A stretch of 39,228 nucleotides of DNA from an uncultured Lactobacillus sp. (GCF_948948975.1 NZ_CARBVX010000018.1:1-39228); one strand, 5' to 3'; positions 25,966 through 34,178 are shown, numbered from the stretch's first letter. Numbers and translations are program-made. The notes: generated by a model from the letters alone, not told the origin.

Positions 25966-27252
25966 ATGAAAAAAGATGTAAAATTTAATGTTGGACAATG
26001 GTTACCTAGTGACCAAGAATTTTACAATACTTGGTTAAAGAAAGTATTGAAAGAAGCCGAAGCTGAACAAGACCAAACTCTTTTACCACCTGTTCAAGCT
26101 CTAAAAGATTTGATTGAATCTGACCGCTATCTTTGGAATTTATTCCATATGATGTTTGAAGAGGTTCCAGTAAAATATATTAAAACTCCAATGAATACTC
26201 CTGCTGTTCACAACTATCATCAAATGCTTCGCGTTATTAATCGGGTTATGCACCGTGCTCCAGAATTTAATACTACTGGATTAGTTGGTTTTCCAATTAA
26301 TGCTATTCTAGATTATCCAATGGCAACAAAAGCTGGCTATGTAGCTTTTATGGATCCACGCGTTAACCAAAAACTCCGTGATATCTTAGATTATTGGGGC
26401 AAATTCTTACAATCACCTGATTCTACCTATGTGCTAAATCGCTCTAAAGAAGGTTGGCTTGGAGATGAAGCTTTAAAGAGTATGTGTGACGCAGCTTATG
26501 GTAAAAACTTCCATGATATTTTTGCTTGTCCTAATGATAATATTGATCAACAATATGGCTTTACCTCATGGGATCACTTCTTTACCAGAACCTTTAATCC
26601 AGGTGTTCGTCCAGTTGTTAATGCCGACGATCCTGATTCAATTGCTAATGCTTGTGAATCAGCACCATATCGAATCGCCCATAACTTACCTTTAAAGGCT
26701 AAATTCTGGATTAAAGGACAACCATATTCATTAATTGACCTACTCCATAATGATCCATTAACATCAGAATTTGTTGGTGGTACTCTTTACCAAGCATTCC
26801 TTAGTGCATTAAGTTATCATAGATGGAACAGTCCAGTAAGTGGGACAGTAGTTAAGGCTTATAACTTATATGGTTCTTACTACTCTGAAACTTTGCCACA
26901 AGGATTTGAAAATCCTAATGGTCCTGATCCAGCTGCTCCTAATGATTCTCAAGCTTATATTACCGAAACTGCATCACGTGCAGTCATCTTCATTAAGGCA
27001 GACAATCCTAAGATTGGCTTAATGTGTTTTGTAGCTGTAGGTATGGCGGAAGTTTCGGGCAACGAAATTACTGTTAAAGTTGGTCAGCATATTAACAAAG
27101 GTGATCAATTAGGCATTTTCCACTTTGGTGGCTCAACACATGTTCTTTTGTTTAGACCAGGGGTTAATGTTAAATTTAATCTTCATGGTCAAGAACCAAG
27201 TTTAGGTTCTCATAATATTAAAGTTCATGATGAAATCGCTAGAGTTGAGTAA
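25966..27252 (+). CDS. Phosphatidylserine decarboxylase-family protein, putative amino acid decarboxylase 2
   Basis: 428 residues from the ATG at 25966, matching the start and length of its paralogue; the in-frame GTG at 25957 is not favoured. It aligns with the first copy without gaps: His285 in SYHRWNSPVSGT, the NACESAP motif and Ser390 in FHFGGSTHVLLF fall at the same positions. Differences cluster between about residues 60-80 and 165-195 and near 310-325, regions that could form the substrate pocket. Two kept copies suggest either two substrates or a hetero-oligomer. The gene ends just before a strong terminator. Confidence 0.8.
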   Translation: MKKDVKFNVGQWLPSDQEFYNTWLKKVLKEAEAEQDQTLLPPVQALKDLIESDRYLWNLFHMMFEEVPVKYIKTPMNTPAVHNYHQMLRVINRVMHRAPEFNTTGLVGFPINAILDYPMATKAGYVAFMDPRVNQKLRDILDYWGKFLQSPDSTYVLNRSKEGWLGDEALKSMCDAAYGKNFHDIFACPNDNIDQQYGFTSWDHFFTRTFNPGVRPVVNADDPDSIANACESAPYRIAHNLPLKAKFWIKGQPYSLIDLLHNDPLTSEFVGGTLYQAFLSALSYHRWNSPVSGTVVKAYNLYGSYYSETLPQGFENPNGPDPAAPNDSQAYITETASRAVIFIKADNPKIGLMCFVAVGMAEVSGNEITVKVGQHINKGDQLGIFHFGGSTHVLLFRPGVNVKFNLHGQEPSLGSHNIKVHDEIARVE

Positions 27253-27291
27253 TTAACATAAAAATATTGAATCTTTGACTTCATATAATTC

Positions 27292-27330
27292 AAAAAGCCT
27301 GTTCTGAAATAATATCGGAACAGGCTTTTT
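27292..27330. terminator. Bidirectional terminator, decarboxylase operon / fetB-like gene
   Basis: 13-bp stem AAAAAGCCTGTTC / GAACAGGCTTTTT with a 13-base loop; T runs on both strands. It serves the converging operons. Confidence 0.9.
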
Positions 27331-27331
27331 G

Positions 27332-28093
27332 TTAGAGCATTAATTGCATTTGATCATTAAAATAATTCTTATAGGCAAGATAAACAGAAATAATCGCTCC
27401 TAAACTTGTAGCAGATAGAAGCATAAAAGTTACCATAATCTGATACTTAATTGCATAAATTGGGTTTACTCCGGCAAAGATCAATCCTGACATCATCCCT
27501 GGCAAATTAACTAAACCTACTGTTTTAGCTGAATCAATCGTTGGCTGCATAGCAGTCTTAATACTACGCCGAATAATTGGCATCGATGCCGTTTTAATAT
27601 CACTACCTAAAGCTAACTTTTCTAAAACGGGCTGTCTTAAATCATGAAAACTTTCGTTTAAAGATTTATAGCAAAGACCTATTGCAACCATTTCATTACC
27701 TGCAATCATCCCTGTAATTGGAATTACTTGCATGGGTATTGGTTTAATGACGCCAGAAAGAAGTAATACAGCTAATGTAATGTAGGTTCCTACGGCCTCA
27801 GCTATAATTGAATTCCATAATTTTCGATTAGTATTTGGATCTCTACCATTCGCATTCCATGAAGCATTAAAAATAATGACAAGTGTAGAAACAAAGGTTA
27901 GCCAAAAAGTATTTACATTGAAAATTACTTTTAAAATATATCCAATAATGACTAGCTGAATAATGGCTCGCACAACACTAATCAAAATATCTTTAGTAAG
28001 GCCAAGCTTTTCTTTAACGGAAATTCCAATTGATACTAAGACTAATAAGAATGCAAAGACTAGGGACCAGTTACTGACAACTACGTTTTTCAT
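27332..28093 (-). CDS. FetB-like ABC permease (UPF0014)
   Basis: 253-residue membrane protein of the UPF0014/FetB family with about seven helices. Typical family segments are RAIIQLVIIGYIL (about 42-54), PITGMIAGNEMVA (about 125-137) and VGLVNLPGMMSGLIFAGVNP (about 190-209). E. coli FetAB (YbbLM) is linked to iron export and peroxide resistance; the role in lactobacilli is untested. The start overlaps the end of the ATPase gene by 23 bp, and AAGAAGG in that gene serves as ribosome binding site. Confidence 0.85.
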   Translation of the reverse strand: MKNVVVSNWSLVFAFLLVLVSIGISVKEKLGLTKDILISVVRAIIQLVIIGYILKVIFNVNTFWLTFVSTLVIIFNASWNANGRDPNTNRKLWNSIIAEAVGTYITLAVLLLSGVIKPIPMQVIPITGMIAGNEMVAIGLCYKSLNESFHDLRQPVLEKLALGSDIKTASMPIIRRSIKTAMQPTIDSAKTVGLVNLPGMMSGLIFAGVNPIYAIKYQIMVTFMLLSATSLGAIISVYLAYKNYFNDQMQLML

Positions 28094-28724
28094 TGAGGAA
28101 TGCCTTCTTCACTTCAAAAATTTTATTGGCTTTTTCAATTTCACTTTTATCATGAGTTACTTGTAAGATCGTAACATGCTTCTTGCGCACATCATCAAAT
28201 AAATGATGAACAATTTCTTTACTATTCTCATCAAGTCCTGTAGTTACTTCATCCAATAATAAAATTTGTGGTAAAAAGACTAAATTTCGAATTAAGGCAA
28301 CTCGTTGCTTTTCTCCACCAGATAAAGAATTAATATTTTTCTTTAAAAAAGTTTGATTTAGACTTACTTTATCTAATAATTCATTTAGATGCTCTTCATT
28401 GACTTCCTCCCTTCGAATTTGGTAAGGAAAAATCAGATTATCTCTTACCGTTTTTCCAAAAAGAGACGGTTGCTGAAAGCAATAGGAAACTTGCCGACGA
28501 TATTCAAGCGGAGAATATTGACTAATATCTTTTCCCTCATATTCAATTGAACCAGATGTAGGTGTAAGTAAGCTGGCAATAATTTTTAAAAGTGTACTTT
28601 TCCCTGCACCCGAGGGCCCTACAATCGTTAAAAAGTCTCCTGAATTTATACTTAGATTAATATTTTTTAGAATAGTATTTCCATCAACTGAATAATTTAA
28701 ATTTTTAATTTCTAAAAGATGCAT
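28071..28724 (-). CDS. FetA-like ABC transporter ATPase
   Basis: 217 residues, a lone ATPase domain. Walker A is VGPSGAGKST, Q-loop FQQPSLFGKTV, signature LSGGEKQR, Walker B ILLLDEVTTGLD, and switch His in QVTHD. The small size and the overlapping UPF0014 permease identify the FetA (YbbL) partner. The start at 28724 follows AGAAGG. A metal or small-molecule efflux role is inferred from the family only. Confidence 0.85.
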   Translation of the reverse strand: MHLLEIKNLNYSVDGNTILKNINLSINSGDFLTIVGPSGAGKSTLLKIIASLLTPTSGSIEYEGKDISQYSPLEYRRQVSYCFQQPSLFGKTVRDNLIFPYQIRREEVNEEHLNELLDKVSLNQTFLKKNINSLSGGEKQRVALIRNLVFLPQILLLDEVTTGLDENSKEIVHHLFDDVRKKHVTILQVTHDKSEIEKANKIFEVKKAFLNEKRSCQ

Positions 28725-28760
28725 AGCTAACCTTCTATATAGATGCTTTTTATTATAAAC

Positions 28761-28804
28761 GATATGAACCCCGAAATTCTTATCTGACTTCCGGGGTTCA
28801 TATC
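28761..28804. repeat. Inverted repeat between the FetAB-like operon and the M42 operon
   Basis: Perfect 13-bp arms GATATGAACCCCG (28761-28773) and CGGGGTTCATATC (28792-28804) around an 18-base centre. It lies after the stop of the small membrane protein gene and probably ends that transcript, though neither strand has a long T run. It also overlaps the region where the FetA-like promoter should be. Confidence 0.6.
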
Positions 28805-28817
28805 TATGATTTATATT

Positions 28818-29018
28818 CTATTTACTTTTCTTAGGCCAAAAAACTGCTAAGAGACAAAAAATAAGTCCTAAAATCAACTCCCAAATAAATGGCTGATCCC
28901 ACATAAAAAGATTGCCAATTTCACTTGCGGTATAACGAACAATATAAATCAAAATACTAATAATAGCCATGCACCAGCTAAAAATTGCCATTTTTTTGAA
29001 AAATACTTTCCAATCCAT
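28818..29018 (-). CDS. Small two-helix membrane protein
   Basis: 66 residues with two hydrophobic segments, about 9-26 and 42-60, and a basic C-terminus (WPKKSK). The ATG overlaps the stop of the M42 peptidase gene (TAATG), so translation is coupled. No family was recognised. A functional link to the peptidase is possible but rests only on the overlap. Confidence 0.6.
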   Translation of the reverse strand: MDWKVFFKKMAIFSWCMAIISILIYIVRYTASEIGNLFMWDQPFIWELILGLIFCLLAVFWPKKSK

Positions 29019-30100
29019 TAGATCACCTTAAAACTATCTAGCTTTTCTTGTGTCATATCGCGAATAATTGCAGTTGCTAAATCAACTGAAGCCTTAAAGT
29101 CTTTATATGCTGAGAAACAATATGGGGAGTGCTCATAACGAACTGGAATTCCAATAACAATTGTTGGAGCTCCATATTCATAATAAATTGCTGCCCCATC
29201 TTGGCCGCCACCAGTTCTAACAGAGCGAGTATATGGAATATTATTTTTATCAGCTATATCACACGCATACTGTTGAAACTTAGGATTTGGTAAAAATGTA
29301 GTATCCATATCTCTAAGCATTGGACCACGGTTTAAGCCTGTTTGAGATAACCATTCTGGCTCAAAAGTATCATCAGCTGGACAACTTTCCAAAACAATAC
29401 ATAAATCAGGCTTAATTTTTCGTCCAGTGACATATGCACCGCGAAGTCCTACTTCTTCTTGACTAGATAAGGCAGCTACTACATCAAAATTAGTCTCTTC
29501 ACCCTTCAAATTATCTAAGATGTCTACCATGGCTCCTGCACCAAAGCGATCATCAAAGTCTTTACCGAAGAATAGACCGGATCTTTCATGGTATTCGCAT
29601 TTTACATCAACAAAAATTGGACAACCAGTGTCAATTTTATAATCTTTAATAGTTTCTTCCCTGCTTGATGAACCTACATCAATAGACATATCTGCAACTT
29701 CCGGAATTGAATTTCTTTCAGCGGCAGTCATAAAGTGCGGAGGCTTTGTAGCCACTACGCCAGGAATATATTCACCATCACGATTACGAATTTTCACTCT
29801 TAAAGCCGGAATATTATACTTTACCCAACCTCCAAGTGGAACAAATTTAATTAATCCATTCGGACGAACTGCCTGGGTAATAAAACCAACTGCATCAGAG
29901 TGAGCATCCATTTGAATAACAGGCCGATTACCTTTGTTTTCCTTCTTAGCTGCATATACATTGAGCATCCCATCTACCGTAATATCAGCCGTATTTTTAG
30001 CATAAGTAGAAAATAATTTTACAAATTCTTCTTCGAAGCCAGATGTAGAATTTGCATCTGAAAATTCTTTTAACATTTGAATTTCTTGTTCTTTTTTCAT
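29018..30100 (-). CDS. M42-family metallo-aminopeptidase
   Basis: 360 residues from the ATG at 30100, supported by GAGAGGAAA; a frame reaching 30193 would run through the promoter. Metal ligands of the M42 (PepA/FrvX-like) family are visible: His67 in MDAHSD, Asp183/184 in GKDFDDRFGAG, the catalytic Glu215-Glu216 pair in SSQEEVG, Asp in VLESCPADD, and a late His in YEHSPYC. These enzymes form large cytoplasmic tetrahedral complexes that trim peptides from the N-terminus. The gene is followed by a translationally coupled small membrane protein. Confidence 0.9.
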   Translation of the reverse strand: MKKEQEIQMLKEFSDANSTSGFEEEFVKLFSTYAKNTADITVDGMLNVYAAKKENKGNRPVIQMDAHSDAVGFITQAVRPNGLIKFVPLGGWVKYNIPALRVKIRNRDGEYIPGVVATKPPHFMTAAERNSIPEVADMSIDVGSSSREETIKDYKIDTGCPIFVDVKCEYHERSGLFFGKDFDDRFGAGAMVDILDNLKGEETNFDVVAALSSQEEVGLRGAYVTGRKIKPDLCIVLESCPADDTFEPEWLSQTGLNRGPMLRDMDTTFLPNPKFQQYACDIADKNNIPYTRSVRTGGGQDGAAIYYEYGAPTIVIGIPVRYEHSPYCFSAYKDFKASVDLATAIIRDMTQEKLDSFKVI

Positions 30101-30112
30101 GATTTTTCCTCT

Positions 30113-30126
30113 CGCAAACGCTTTTA
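30113..30126 (-). promoter_or_regulatory. cre-like site at the M42 transcription start
   Basis: The minus-strand sequence TAAAAGCGTTTGCG agrees with 11 of 14 positions of the CcpA consensus TGWAARCGYTTWCW. It overlaps the expected start of transcription, a position suited to catabolite repression. Confidence 0.35.
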
Positions 30127-30131
30127 TTTTA

Positions 30132-30160
30132 ATTATATTTGTGTCTTTAAACTTTTTAAA
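30132..30160 (-). promoter_or_regulatory. Promoter of the M42 peptidase operon
   Basis: Minus-strand TTTAAA (30160-30155), 17-bp spacer, TATAAT (30137-30132). Confidence 0.45.
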
Positions 30161-30228
30161 GAAATTCTTTGCAAATTTTAAATCTAATACCAAATCTTAT
30201 TTAAAAAAGGAAGGGTATTCTATTTAAC

Positions 30229-30321
30229 AAGTAAGGGAACTTCTACACCTTACTTATTCTCCCAAAATAACATACGACATTAAAAAAGCAGACTTCTAAT
30301 CCCCCAGAACGTCTGTTTTTT
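30229..30321. ncRNA. Unassigned hairpin plus terminator between divergent genes (possible small RNA)
   Basis: An 8-bp hairpin AAGTAAGG / CCTTACTT (30229-30255) is followed by a terminator-like hairpin CAGAC / GTCTG flanked by A6 and T6 (30282-30321). Both neighbouring genes point away from it, so neither needs a terminator here. A short transcript ending at this point would explain it, on either strand. No convincing promoter or reading frame was found. Confidence 0.3.
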
Positions 30322-30353
30322 GTTATTCTCATAAAATTTTTTCTATGTACTTA

Positions 30354-30362
30354 TGGTATACT
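30354..30362 (+). promoter_or_regulatory. Extended -10 promoter of the lipoprotein gene
   Basis: TGG followed by TATACT (30357-30362) gives an extended -10. No good -35 was seen. The start codon is 33 bp downstream. Confidence 0.4.
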
Positions 30363-30395
30363 TAACGAAATTTCTATTACAAGGATTCAATACCT

Positions 30396-30980
30396 ATGAA
30401 AAAAGTAGTTCTCATTTTATTGTCTATGCTTATACTTACTGCCTGCAGTAATACTACTAAAGATACTCAATCTAAATCTTCTATCTCAACCTCTTCAACT
30501 TCTACTTCAAAGAACACAACTAAGATCTCCTCTAAACCAAACCTAAATAAAAAATATCCGGGTTTTAAACTAGCTACGATTCCTGTTGCCTTTCAAGGAA
30601 CCTGGTATCAAACTGATCGCTATAGTAAAACTGCTCGAAAATTTAAAATTACTGAACATACGATTACGGATTCAGTTGTTTATCAAAAAACAGATCCTAA
30701 TCTAAACTTAAACCATCGATCAGAAAAAAATAATAAAATTTACGCTGGCGATGCAACAATGATTTCTTTTGAAAATAAAAATGGTTCTGAGTGGTTACGA
30801 GCACGTGGCTTTTTAGATACTGTCGATATCATCTATATTACCGGAACTTTTAAGGGAAACGATTGCCTTTATTTAGCTTATTCTTCTGGTGATATTCATA
30901 GTGCAATGTTTAAAGATAAAAAAATAGCTTTAAAGTACCGTAAATATGATTTTTCTAAAATTACTAATCCTTCAAACTAA
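30396..30980 (+). CDS. Lipoprotein of unknown function
   Basis: 194 residues. The signal peptide ends in the lipobox LTAC (Cys17). A low-complexity Ser/Thr/Lys linker (about 18-50) precedes a compact domain (about 60-190) starting near PVAFQGTWYQTD, which resembles the opening of small beta-barrel cell-surface proteins of lactobacilli. No enzymatic motif was recognised. The gene has its own promoter and lies upstream of, but probably separate from, the MarR-MFS pair. Confidence 0.75.
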   Translation: MKKVVLILLSMLILTACSNTTKDTQSKSSISTSSTSTSKNTTKISSKPNLNKKYPGFKLATIPVAFQGTWYQTDRYSKTARKFKITEHTITDSVVYQKTDPNLNLNHRSEKNNKIYAGDATMISFENKNGSEWLRARGFLDTVDIIYITGTFKGNDCLYLAYSSGDIHSAMFKDKKIALKYRKYDFSKITNPSN

Positions 30981-30987
30981 AAATCAG

Positions 30988-31044
30988 TTGTAATTACAAT
31001 TAGTTGCAGTATACTTATTTAAAGAATTAGTTGTAATTACAACT
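30988..31044 (+). promoter_or_regulatory. MarR-MFS promoter with two identical palindromic operators
   Basis: TTGTAATTACAA occurs twice, at 30988-30999 and 31031-31042; the second extends to the 16-bp palindrome AGTTGTAATTACAACT. The -10 TATACT (31010-31015) lies between them, and the -35 TTGTAA (30988-30993, 16-bp spacer) is part of the first copy. A dimeric MarR protein on both sites would block the promoter. Confidence 0.75.
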
Positions 31045-31059
31045 TAGAAAGATAAAGTT

Positions 31060-31470
31060 ATGCGAAAAAGACCACTAGCTAATTTACTCTACCATATTGG
31101 TAAATTAGAAAATCTACTAATTAATCAACGACTCGCGTCTATTAATTTAAGAATGACTCATGCACATGTCTTAAGATACATTCAAAAGCATCCAGGATGC
31201 ATTCAAAAAGAAGTTGCCGACTATCTTTTTTATCAACCGGCTAGTTTTACTAATGTAGTTAAATTACTGGAAAAAAGAAAGATGATTGATCGACGAGCAG
31301 ATCCAAACAATGGACTAAAAAAACAACTATTCTTACTCCCAGCTGGCGTTGAAGTTCTTAACCAAGTGAATGAAGCCTTTGAAGAAGTAAATCAACTAGT
31401 TGGAAAAGTCGATCCTGATACTCTAGCCAAGCTTGAAAAAATCTCAATCAACTTAGAAAAGCAGATTTAA
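31060..31470 (+). CDS. MarR-family regulator of the MFS efflux gene
   Basis: 136 residues with the MarR winged helix fold: recognition segment IQKEVADYLFYQPASFTNVVKLLEKRKMIDRR (about 48-79), wing ADPNNGLKKQLFLL, and dimerising terminal helices. The start lies 15 bp after a pair of identical palindromes that overlap the promoter, so it is very likely autoregulated. The MFS transporter gene follows 32 bp later in the same operon. Confidence 0.87.
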   Translation: MRKRPLANLLYHIGKLENLLINQRLASINLRMTHAHVLRYIQKHPGCIQKEVADYLFYQPASFTNVVKLLEKRKMIDRRADPNNGLKKQLFLLPAGVEVLNQVNEAFEEVNQLVGKVDPDTLAKLEKISINLEKQI

Positions 31471-31502
31471 AGAAAAATAGATTTTAAAATTAAAGGATAA
31501 CA

Positions 31503-32714
31503 ATGTCAAAAAAATCAGATAAGCCAATTTGGAAAAAGAATCTTTATGTTCTCTCTATCGCCGTATTTATCGCAGGAATTGCATTTTCAGAGATCATGCC
31601 CTTCTTGCCTCTATATATCGATACCTTAGGACATTTTACTCACCAACAGCTAAACTTTTGGTCGGGATTTATTTTTTCTGGGGTATACTTCGTCTCAGCT
31701 ATTATTTCACCATGGTGGGGTAAGTTAGCAGATAAAAAAGGTAGAAAACTAATGATTCTCAGGGCTTCCCTTGGGATGGCCCTTGTCCTTGGCAGTATGG
31801 GATTAGTTACTAATGTCTGGCAACTATTTTTCTTAAGAATGTTGCAGGGTGTTTTTGCAGGATTTGTTTCAAATTCAAATGCTTTAATCGCTACAGAAAC
31901 ACCTAAAGAAAAATCTGGTCAGGCGTTAGGAACAATGGCCTCTTCTTTTACGGCCGGAAACTTACTTGGCCCTTTCTTAGGCGGAGCACTTGCTTCTGCA
32001 TTTAGTTACCGTGTTACCTTCTTTATTACAGGGGGCTTATTATTAATATCCTTCCTTCTCTCACTTTTCTTTGTTCATGAAGAAGGATTTAAGCCGATTA
32101 CAGAAAAGAAATTAGATAAAGCCAGCGGCGTTATTGCTACTCTACGATCTCCAACCCTGATATTTGGTTTACTGTTAACCACTTTAATTATCCAAGCAGC
32201 CAATAATTCAATTAATCCAATTGTTTCTTTATATGTTAAACAATTGATGAATGGACACGGAAACGTTGTTTTTGTTTCTGGAGTTATTGCGGCTTTACCA
32301 GGAATTGCAACGTTTTTAGCTGCTTCCCGTTTTGGAGCTTTGGGAGATAAAATTGGAACCCACAAGATTATTATTGGTGGCTTTATTGGTGCGACAATTT
32401 TATTCTTTTTAACTGCTTTTGTTCACAATACAGTGCAATTAGGTATTTTACGCTTTTTAGTTGGCTTTACCGACGCATGCCTCTTCCCGCAAGTGCAAAC
32501 TTTATTAACCAAAAATTCACCCGCTGCTGTAACTGGTCGCGTCTTTTCATGGAATCAAAGTGCAATGTATATTGGAAATATCGTGGGACCACTCCTCGGA
32601 TCTTTCATTGCCGGAATTTCAAGTTATAGTATGGTCTTTATTGTGACAGCAGGCATTGTTGTCTTAAACTTGATTCTATTTAATTTTAATGTTGTAAAAA
32701 ATCTTGCTAAATAA
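31503..32714 (+). CDS. MFS multidrug efflux transporter (DHA1-like)
   Basis: 403 residues, twelve predicted helices. The MFS loop motif WWGKLADKKGRKLMI follows helix 2, and RMLQGVFAGFVSNSNALIA plus the antiporter-type segment AGNLLGPFLGGALA in helix 5 support drug:H+ antiport. It is co-transcribed with a MarR regulator, a common arrangement for inducible efflux. The start follows AAAGGA. The substrate is unknown. Confidence 0.85.
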   Translation: MSKKSDKPIWKKNLYVLSIAVFIAGIAFSEIMPFLPLYIDTLGHFTHQQLNFWSGFIFSGVYFVSAIISPWWGKLADKKGRKLMILRASLGMALVLGSMGLVTNVWQLFFLRMLQGVFAGFVSNSNALIATETPKEKSGQALGTMASSFTAGNLLGPFLGGALASAFSYRVTFFITGGLLLISFLLSLFFVHEEGFKPITEKKLDKASGVIATLRSPTLIFGLLLTTLIIQAANNSINPIVSLYVKQLMNGHGNVVFVSGVIAALPGIATFLAASRFGALGDKIGTHKIIIGGFIGATILFFLTAFVHNTVQLGILRFLVGFTDACLFPQVQTLLTKNSPAAVTGRVFSWNQSAMYIGNIVGPLLGSFIAGISSYSMVFIVTAGIVVLNLILFNFNVVKNLAK

Positions 32715-32717
32715 CAT

Positions 32718-32758
32718 AAAAACAGCATTTCTCGTGCCTATTGAGAAATGCTGTTTTT
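32718..32758. terminator. Bidirectional terminator after the MFS gene
   Basis: Perfect 16-bp stem AAAAACAGCATTTCTC / GAGAAATGCTGTTTTT with a 9-base loop. It also serves the converging permease gene. Confidence 0.9.
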
Positions 32759-32804
32759 ATTTAATACAAATTAACTTATTCTAAATAAACTGTAATTAAA
32801 TCAA

Positions 32805-34178
32805 TTAATTTTTCTTTTCAACAGTATTAGAATGATTCTTTTTCTCTCTAACTGCAGTTGGAATTCCACCCATCTTAGCCAATCTCTTCTTTCCTAAAAA
32901 TAGGTATAGAATAGCTGTTACAGCAGCTACAACTATTGAGAGTAAAATAGTTTCCCAAGTAAAGTTAAAGATTAAATAGCAAGCTACTAATAAAGCTAAA
33001 ATTGGAATTGTGTAGCCACCTGGAAGCTTAAAGCCATGATTTGGATATTGGCCAGTATGCTTAAATTTAATAACCGCAAAAATAGATGGTACATATTGAA
33101 CAAATGAAGCTAAAACAATACATCCAACTAAGAATAAGTATGATTGAGTAATTAAAAGTAAGGTTACAGCAGCTGTCAAAATAATACCAACCCATGGAGC
33201 ATCAAATTTGTTCTTTTTTCCTACCCAATTTGGTAATAATTGGTGTTCTAGAGCTAAAGAAGCAATCAAAGCTGGTGTATTAAATGAGCAAGTAAATGCC
33301 ACACCGAAAATACTTAACAAAACTCCAATGATGATGATCACATAACCCCATTCTCCAACAGCAGACTTAAAGGCATTCGCAATTGGAATTGTGTACCAAG
33401 ACATCTTGTGACCCAAAATACCAATGGCAATTAATACCATCAACGTGTAAAGAATAGTTACCGTAACCATAACAGCAACTAAAGCCCGTGGAATGTTTTT
33501 AGCTGGATCTTTCATTTGAGAAGCAGCAATTGGAATAAATGAGAAACCACTAAACAAATAAAATACAACACTGAAGGCTGCACCAAAGTGATGGAAAAAT
33601 GGTCCTACGCCCTTTGCAGCTGCAGCTGGTAAAACAGGATGAAAGTTTGCAATATGCATAAAGAACATACCAACAATAATAAACAAAATAATAGTTGATA
33701 GCTTAGCAATAGACGAAGTATTATCAATTATTTTAACTAAGGCACGACCAAAGAAATTAATAATTGAGAACAATAAAACTAACCCTATCCCAACAGCAAA
33801 ATAGACTGAACTCTGATTGAAAGCAGGCACAAAACTTTTAAGTGTTGTTAAAAATGCTACTACTTCAGCAGCATAAGTACAGCAGCCTAAAAACCATGTA
33901 AATACACCAAGTTCATATCCTGCAAACCTGCCAAATGCATTGTAAGAATATAGCCATGCAGCTCCAGAACCAGTAAAACGACTGGCCAAATCCGCATAAC
34001 ATAATGCTATTAATCCTACCGTTAATGCAGCAGAAAGTAAGACGACTACACTCAATAGATCCATATCTTTATAAATAGATTGCGGAAGTAAAAATGCTCC
34101 TGATCCTATAATTCCATTAATTCCTAAAAAGTAAATTGACATAAAAGTTAACTTTTTAGGAACAGTTTTTTTAACCAT
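32805..34178 (-). CDS. Amino acid permease, APC superfamily
   Basis: 457 residues from the ATG at 34178; the GTG at 34190 belongs to the ribosome binding site (AAAGGTGG). About twelve helices. The helix-1 motif GINGIIGSGAFLLP and helix-6 segment FYLFSGFSFIPIAASQMKDPAKNIPRAL are classic for APC amino acid transporters (AAT/YfnA-like branch). The charged C-terminal tail is cytoplasmic. It is a single gene divergent from the antiporter-peptidase operon, with substrate unknown. Confidence 0.82.
   Translation of the reverse strand: MVKKTVPKKLTFMSIYFLGINGIIGSGAFLLPQSIYKDMDLLSVVVLLSAALTVGLIALCYADLASRFTGSGAAWLYSYNAFGRFAGYELGVFTWFLGCCTYAAEVVAFLTTLKSFVPAFNQSSVYFAVGIGLVLLFSIINFFGRALVKIIDNTSSIAKLSTIILFIIVGMFFMHIANFHPVLPAAAAKGVGPFFHHFGAAFSVVFYLFSGFSFIPIAASQMKDPAKNIPRALVAVMVTVTILYTLMVLIAIGILGHKMSWYTIPIANAFKSAVGEWGYVIIIIGVLLSIFGVAFTCSFNTPALIASLALEHQLLPNWVGKKNKFDAPWVGIILTAAVTLLLITQSYLFLVGCIVLASFVQYVPSIFAVIKFKHTGQYPNHGFKLPGGYTIPILALLVACYLIFNFTWETILLSIVVAAVTAILYLFLGKKRLAKMGGIPTAVREKKNHSNTVEKKN

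Noticed and set aside
23183..27252. Classical phospholipid-making PSD annotation
   Set aside because: No membrane helix, altered motif residues, and an operon with an antiporter instead of phosphatidylserine synthase.
30101..30193. 31-residue extension of the M42 peptidase
   Set aside because: It covers the TATAAT promoter box and makes the protein longer than the family norm; GAGAGGAAA supports 30100.
30186..30200. TACCAAAT near the M42 promoter as another copy of the repeat
   Set aside because: The partner repeat at a 21-bp period is absent.
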